Shown here piece by piece: positions 6,620-7,448 of a stretch of DNA of 7,448 bases (position 1 is its first letter; each line of letters begins with the position of its first letter). This DNA is from Streptococcaceae bacterium (GTDB lineage: Bacteria > Bacillota > Bacilli > Lactobacillales > Streptococcaceae), in contig JAISYB010000043.1 of NCBI GenBank assembly GCA_031270215.1, positions 1 to 7,448 of the forward strand, given 5' to 3'. The position numbers and the translations under genes were made by a program. The notes under the pieces are model-generated. The model saw only the letters and a program-made list of their open reading frames with translations, ran no database searches and was not told the origin of the DNA.

Positions 6620-7096
6620 ATGCGTAGAATGTTAACAGCAAAGATGAATAATACATCAGGCGTTTTAAATCGTTTTACAGGTATCTTATCTCGCAGGCAA
6701 GTTAATATTGAAAGTATTTCGGTCGGTCCAACTGATCAACCACATCTGTCACGGATTACGATTGTCATTGATGTGGCAAGCTTAGCCGAGGTGGAGCTTG
6801 TCGTTAAGCAGCTCAATCGCATGGTCGATGTGGTTCGTGTGCGTGATATTACTGATGTTCCCCATTTGGAGCGAGAGGTCGCCTTAATCAAAATTAATGC
6901 GCCGGCGAACGTTCGTGCCGAAGTTTTTGCAATGATTCAACCATTTCGAGCTAGCGTGATTGATGTTGCAACCAAAACGGTCACGATTCAATCAACAGGC
7001 TCAAGCGATAAGATTGATGCATTGTTGAAGGTTGTTCAGCCATACGGAATTAAAAACTTGGCGAGAACAGGTGTGACAGGCTTTAGTAGAGGGTAA
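6620..7096 (+). CDS. ilvN: Acetohydroxyacid synthase, small regulatory subunit
   Basis: This subunit activates the IlvB catalytic subunit and usually confers feedback inhibition by valine. It has 158 residues, close to E. coli IlvH. An N-terminal ACT domain (about 2-77) shows NNTSGVLNRFTGILSRRQVN and the conserved NIESISVGPTD. G14, within SGVL, aligns with the IlvH glycine whose change is known to relieve valine inhibition, and it is present here. The C-terminal half (about 83-158, EREVALIKINAP to ARTGVTGFSRG) matches the small-subunit C-terminal domain. The ATG directly abuts the ilvB stop (TAAATG), and its Shine-Dalgarno GGGGGTGG (6607-6614) lies inside the end of ilvB. This points to translational coupling and matched subunit amounts. 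ilvC, which often follows, does not start within the next 352 bases. Confidence 0.95.
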   Translation: MRRMLTAKMNNTSGVLNRFTGILSRRQVNIESISVGPTDQPHLSRITIVIDVASLAEVELVVKQLNRMVDVVRVRDITDVPHLEREVALIKINAPANVRAEVFAMIQPFRASVIDVATKTVTIQSTGSSDKIDALLKVVQPYGIKNLARTGVTGFSRG

Positions 7097-7112
7097 TAAG
7101 AGCAGCTGGTGT

Positions 7113-7338
7113 GTGGCAGTGGCATTTAATAACCTAGCAATTAGGAAATTGCGGGCAAATACTCGCCATGTTCACAGATTTATCGCTTTCCTAGGGTATT
7201 GAGGCTGCCGCTTTAGTGGGTTACGGAAAAGCTAGTGGCAACCTACCTTAGGGTTTCCCTTAGGTGCTGACTAGTCGGCACGCTTGTTCTCGTGAGCCAC
7301 GAAGATTAAACAGAGGTGCAAGCTTTTCCCCAACCTCT
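7113..7338 (+). ncRNA. Candidate structured RNA with a loop-loop interaction, family not recognised
   Basis: The gene-free stretch after ilvN folds by eye into nested and serial helices. They are 7113-7119/7205-7211 (GTGGCAG with CTGCCGC); 7128-7137/7191-7200 (9 of 10 pairs); 7138-7142/7147-7151; 7216-7222/7240-7246; 7246-7253/7257-7264 (one mismatch); 7264-7270/7275-7281 (7 pairs, loop CTAG); 7290-7294/7298-7302; and 7312-7317/7333-7338. The loop of 7216-7246 contains GGAAAAGCT (7225-7233). The loop of the last hairpin contains its exact complement, AGCTTTTCC (7321-7329). Most irregular pairs are G-T on this strand, and so wobble in RNA; they would be A-C on the other strand, which favours + orientation. 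No T-box, lysine, cobalamin, tmRNA, RNase P or SRP signature was found. It could be a 3'-UTR RNA, a riboswitch-like element for a downstream gene, or an independent RNA; own ends were not identified. Confidence 0.5.
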
Positions 7339-7357
7339 ACGAATTATCAAGGTATTA

Positions 7358-7429
7358 AGGTCAAAGGTACAAAATATCAAGACATTTAGAATTAGGTCAA
7401 AGATACAAATTGTCAAAATATTTAGAATT
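7358..7429. repeat. 36-bp tandem repeat, two copies plus partial flanks
   Basis: Copies at 7358-7393 and 7394-7429 both begin AGGTCAAAG and end ATTTAGAATT, with 31 of 36 positions identical. A partial copy precedes them (TATCAAGGTATTA from 7345), and a start-like piece (ATGGTAAAA) follows. Each unit is AT-rich and contains AGGTCAAA and an imperfect TATCAA/TGTCAA block. The repeats sit directly upstream of, and overlap, a promoter facing the right edge, so they may be operator sites or a duplicated promoter region. Confidence 0.7.
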
Positions 7430-7439
7430 ATGGTAAAAT
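7410..7439 (+). promoter_or_regulatory. Strong extended -10 promoter facing the right edge
   Basis: TTGTCA (7410-7415) and TAAAAT (7434-7439) each match consensus at five of six positions and are 18 bases apart. TGG just before the -10 gives an extended -10. Transcription would start at about 7446, so the product lies outside the window. The -35 and spacer come from the second 36-bp repeat. The matching place in the first copy (TATCAA, then TCAAAG) is not a good promoter. Confidence 0.6.
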
Positions 7440-7448
7440 AACAACTGT

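Noticed and set aside
7311..7340. Lysine riboswitch suggested by AGAGGTGC
   Set aside because: The following conserved lysine-riboswitch segments are missing, and this motif simply forms a short hairpin with ACCTCT at 7333-7338.
7338..7373. Minus-strand promoter (TTGATA, 17 bases, TAATAC) that would transcribe the structured region leftward
   Set aside because: The -10 matches only about half the consensus, and the G-T pairs in the helices would become A-C mismatches on that strand. Kept only as a weak alternative.

Overview
The window comes from a low-to-moderate GC Gram-positive bacterium (Bacillota), most likely class Bacilli, in or near Lactobacillales or Listeriaceae. Three things point there: a near-perfect CodY box in front of the branched-chain amino acid genes, the gene order ilvD-ilvB-ilvN, and an InlB/Listeria-type repeat surface protein. 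No single gene fixes the genus, and I do not name one.

Layout, left to right. Positions 3-1241 hold the 3' part of a surface-protein gene, cut by the left edge. It carries the end of one Listeria/Flg_new-type repeat, a DUF6273-like domain, and the start of a second repeat. That second repeat is broken by an in-frame TAA, and the missing 34 residues follow in the same frame to 1346. A terminator hairpin closes this unit at 1406-1433. The gene-free stretch 1347-1741 then holds a degenerate 42-bp duplication, a perfect short palindrome and a promoter. Positions 1742-2958 carry a two-gene membrane unit, a TauE/SafE-family permease and a DUF1634 protein, which overlap by one base.

A 238-bp gap (2959-3196) holds the promoter, CodY box and leader of the ilv operon. 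Then come ilvD (dihydroxy-acid dehydratase), ilvB and ilvN (acetohydroxyacid synthase catalytic and regulatory subunits), closely spaced from 3197 to 7096. Together they supply two of the enzyme activities shared by valine and isoleucine synthesis. IlvB/IlvN make the acetohydroxy acids and IlvD dehydrates the later dihydroxy acids. The reductoisomerase IlvC, which acts between them, is not in the window.

After ilvN there are 352 bases without a gene, and this is the least ordinary part of the window. Positions 7113-7338 fold on paper into a compact set of helices, with a 9-bp complementarity between two hairpin loops. The wobble pairs fit transcription from the + strand. I could not match it to a known RNA family. 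It is followed by a 36-bp tandem repeat (7358-7429) whose second copy supplies most of a good extended -10 promoter pointing out of the right edge.
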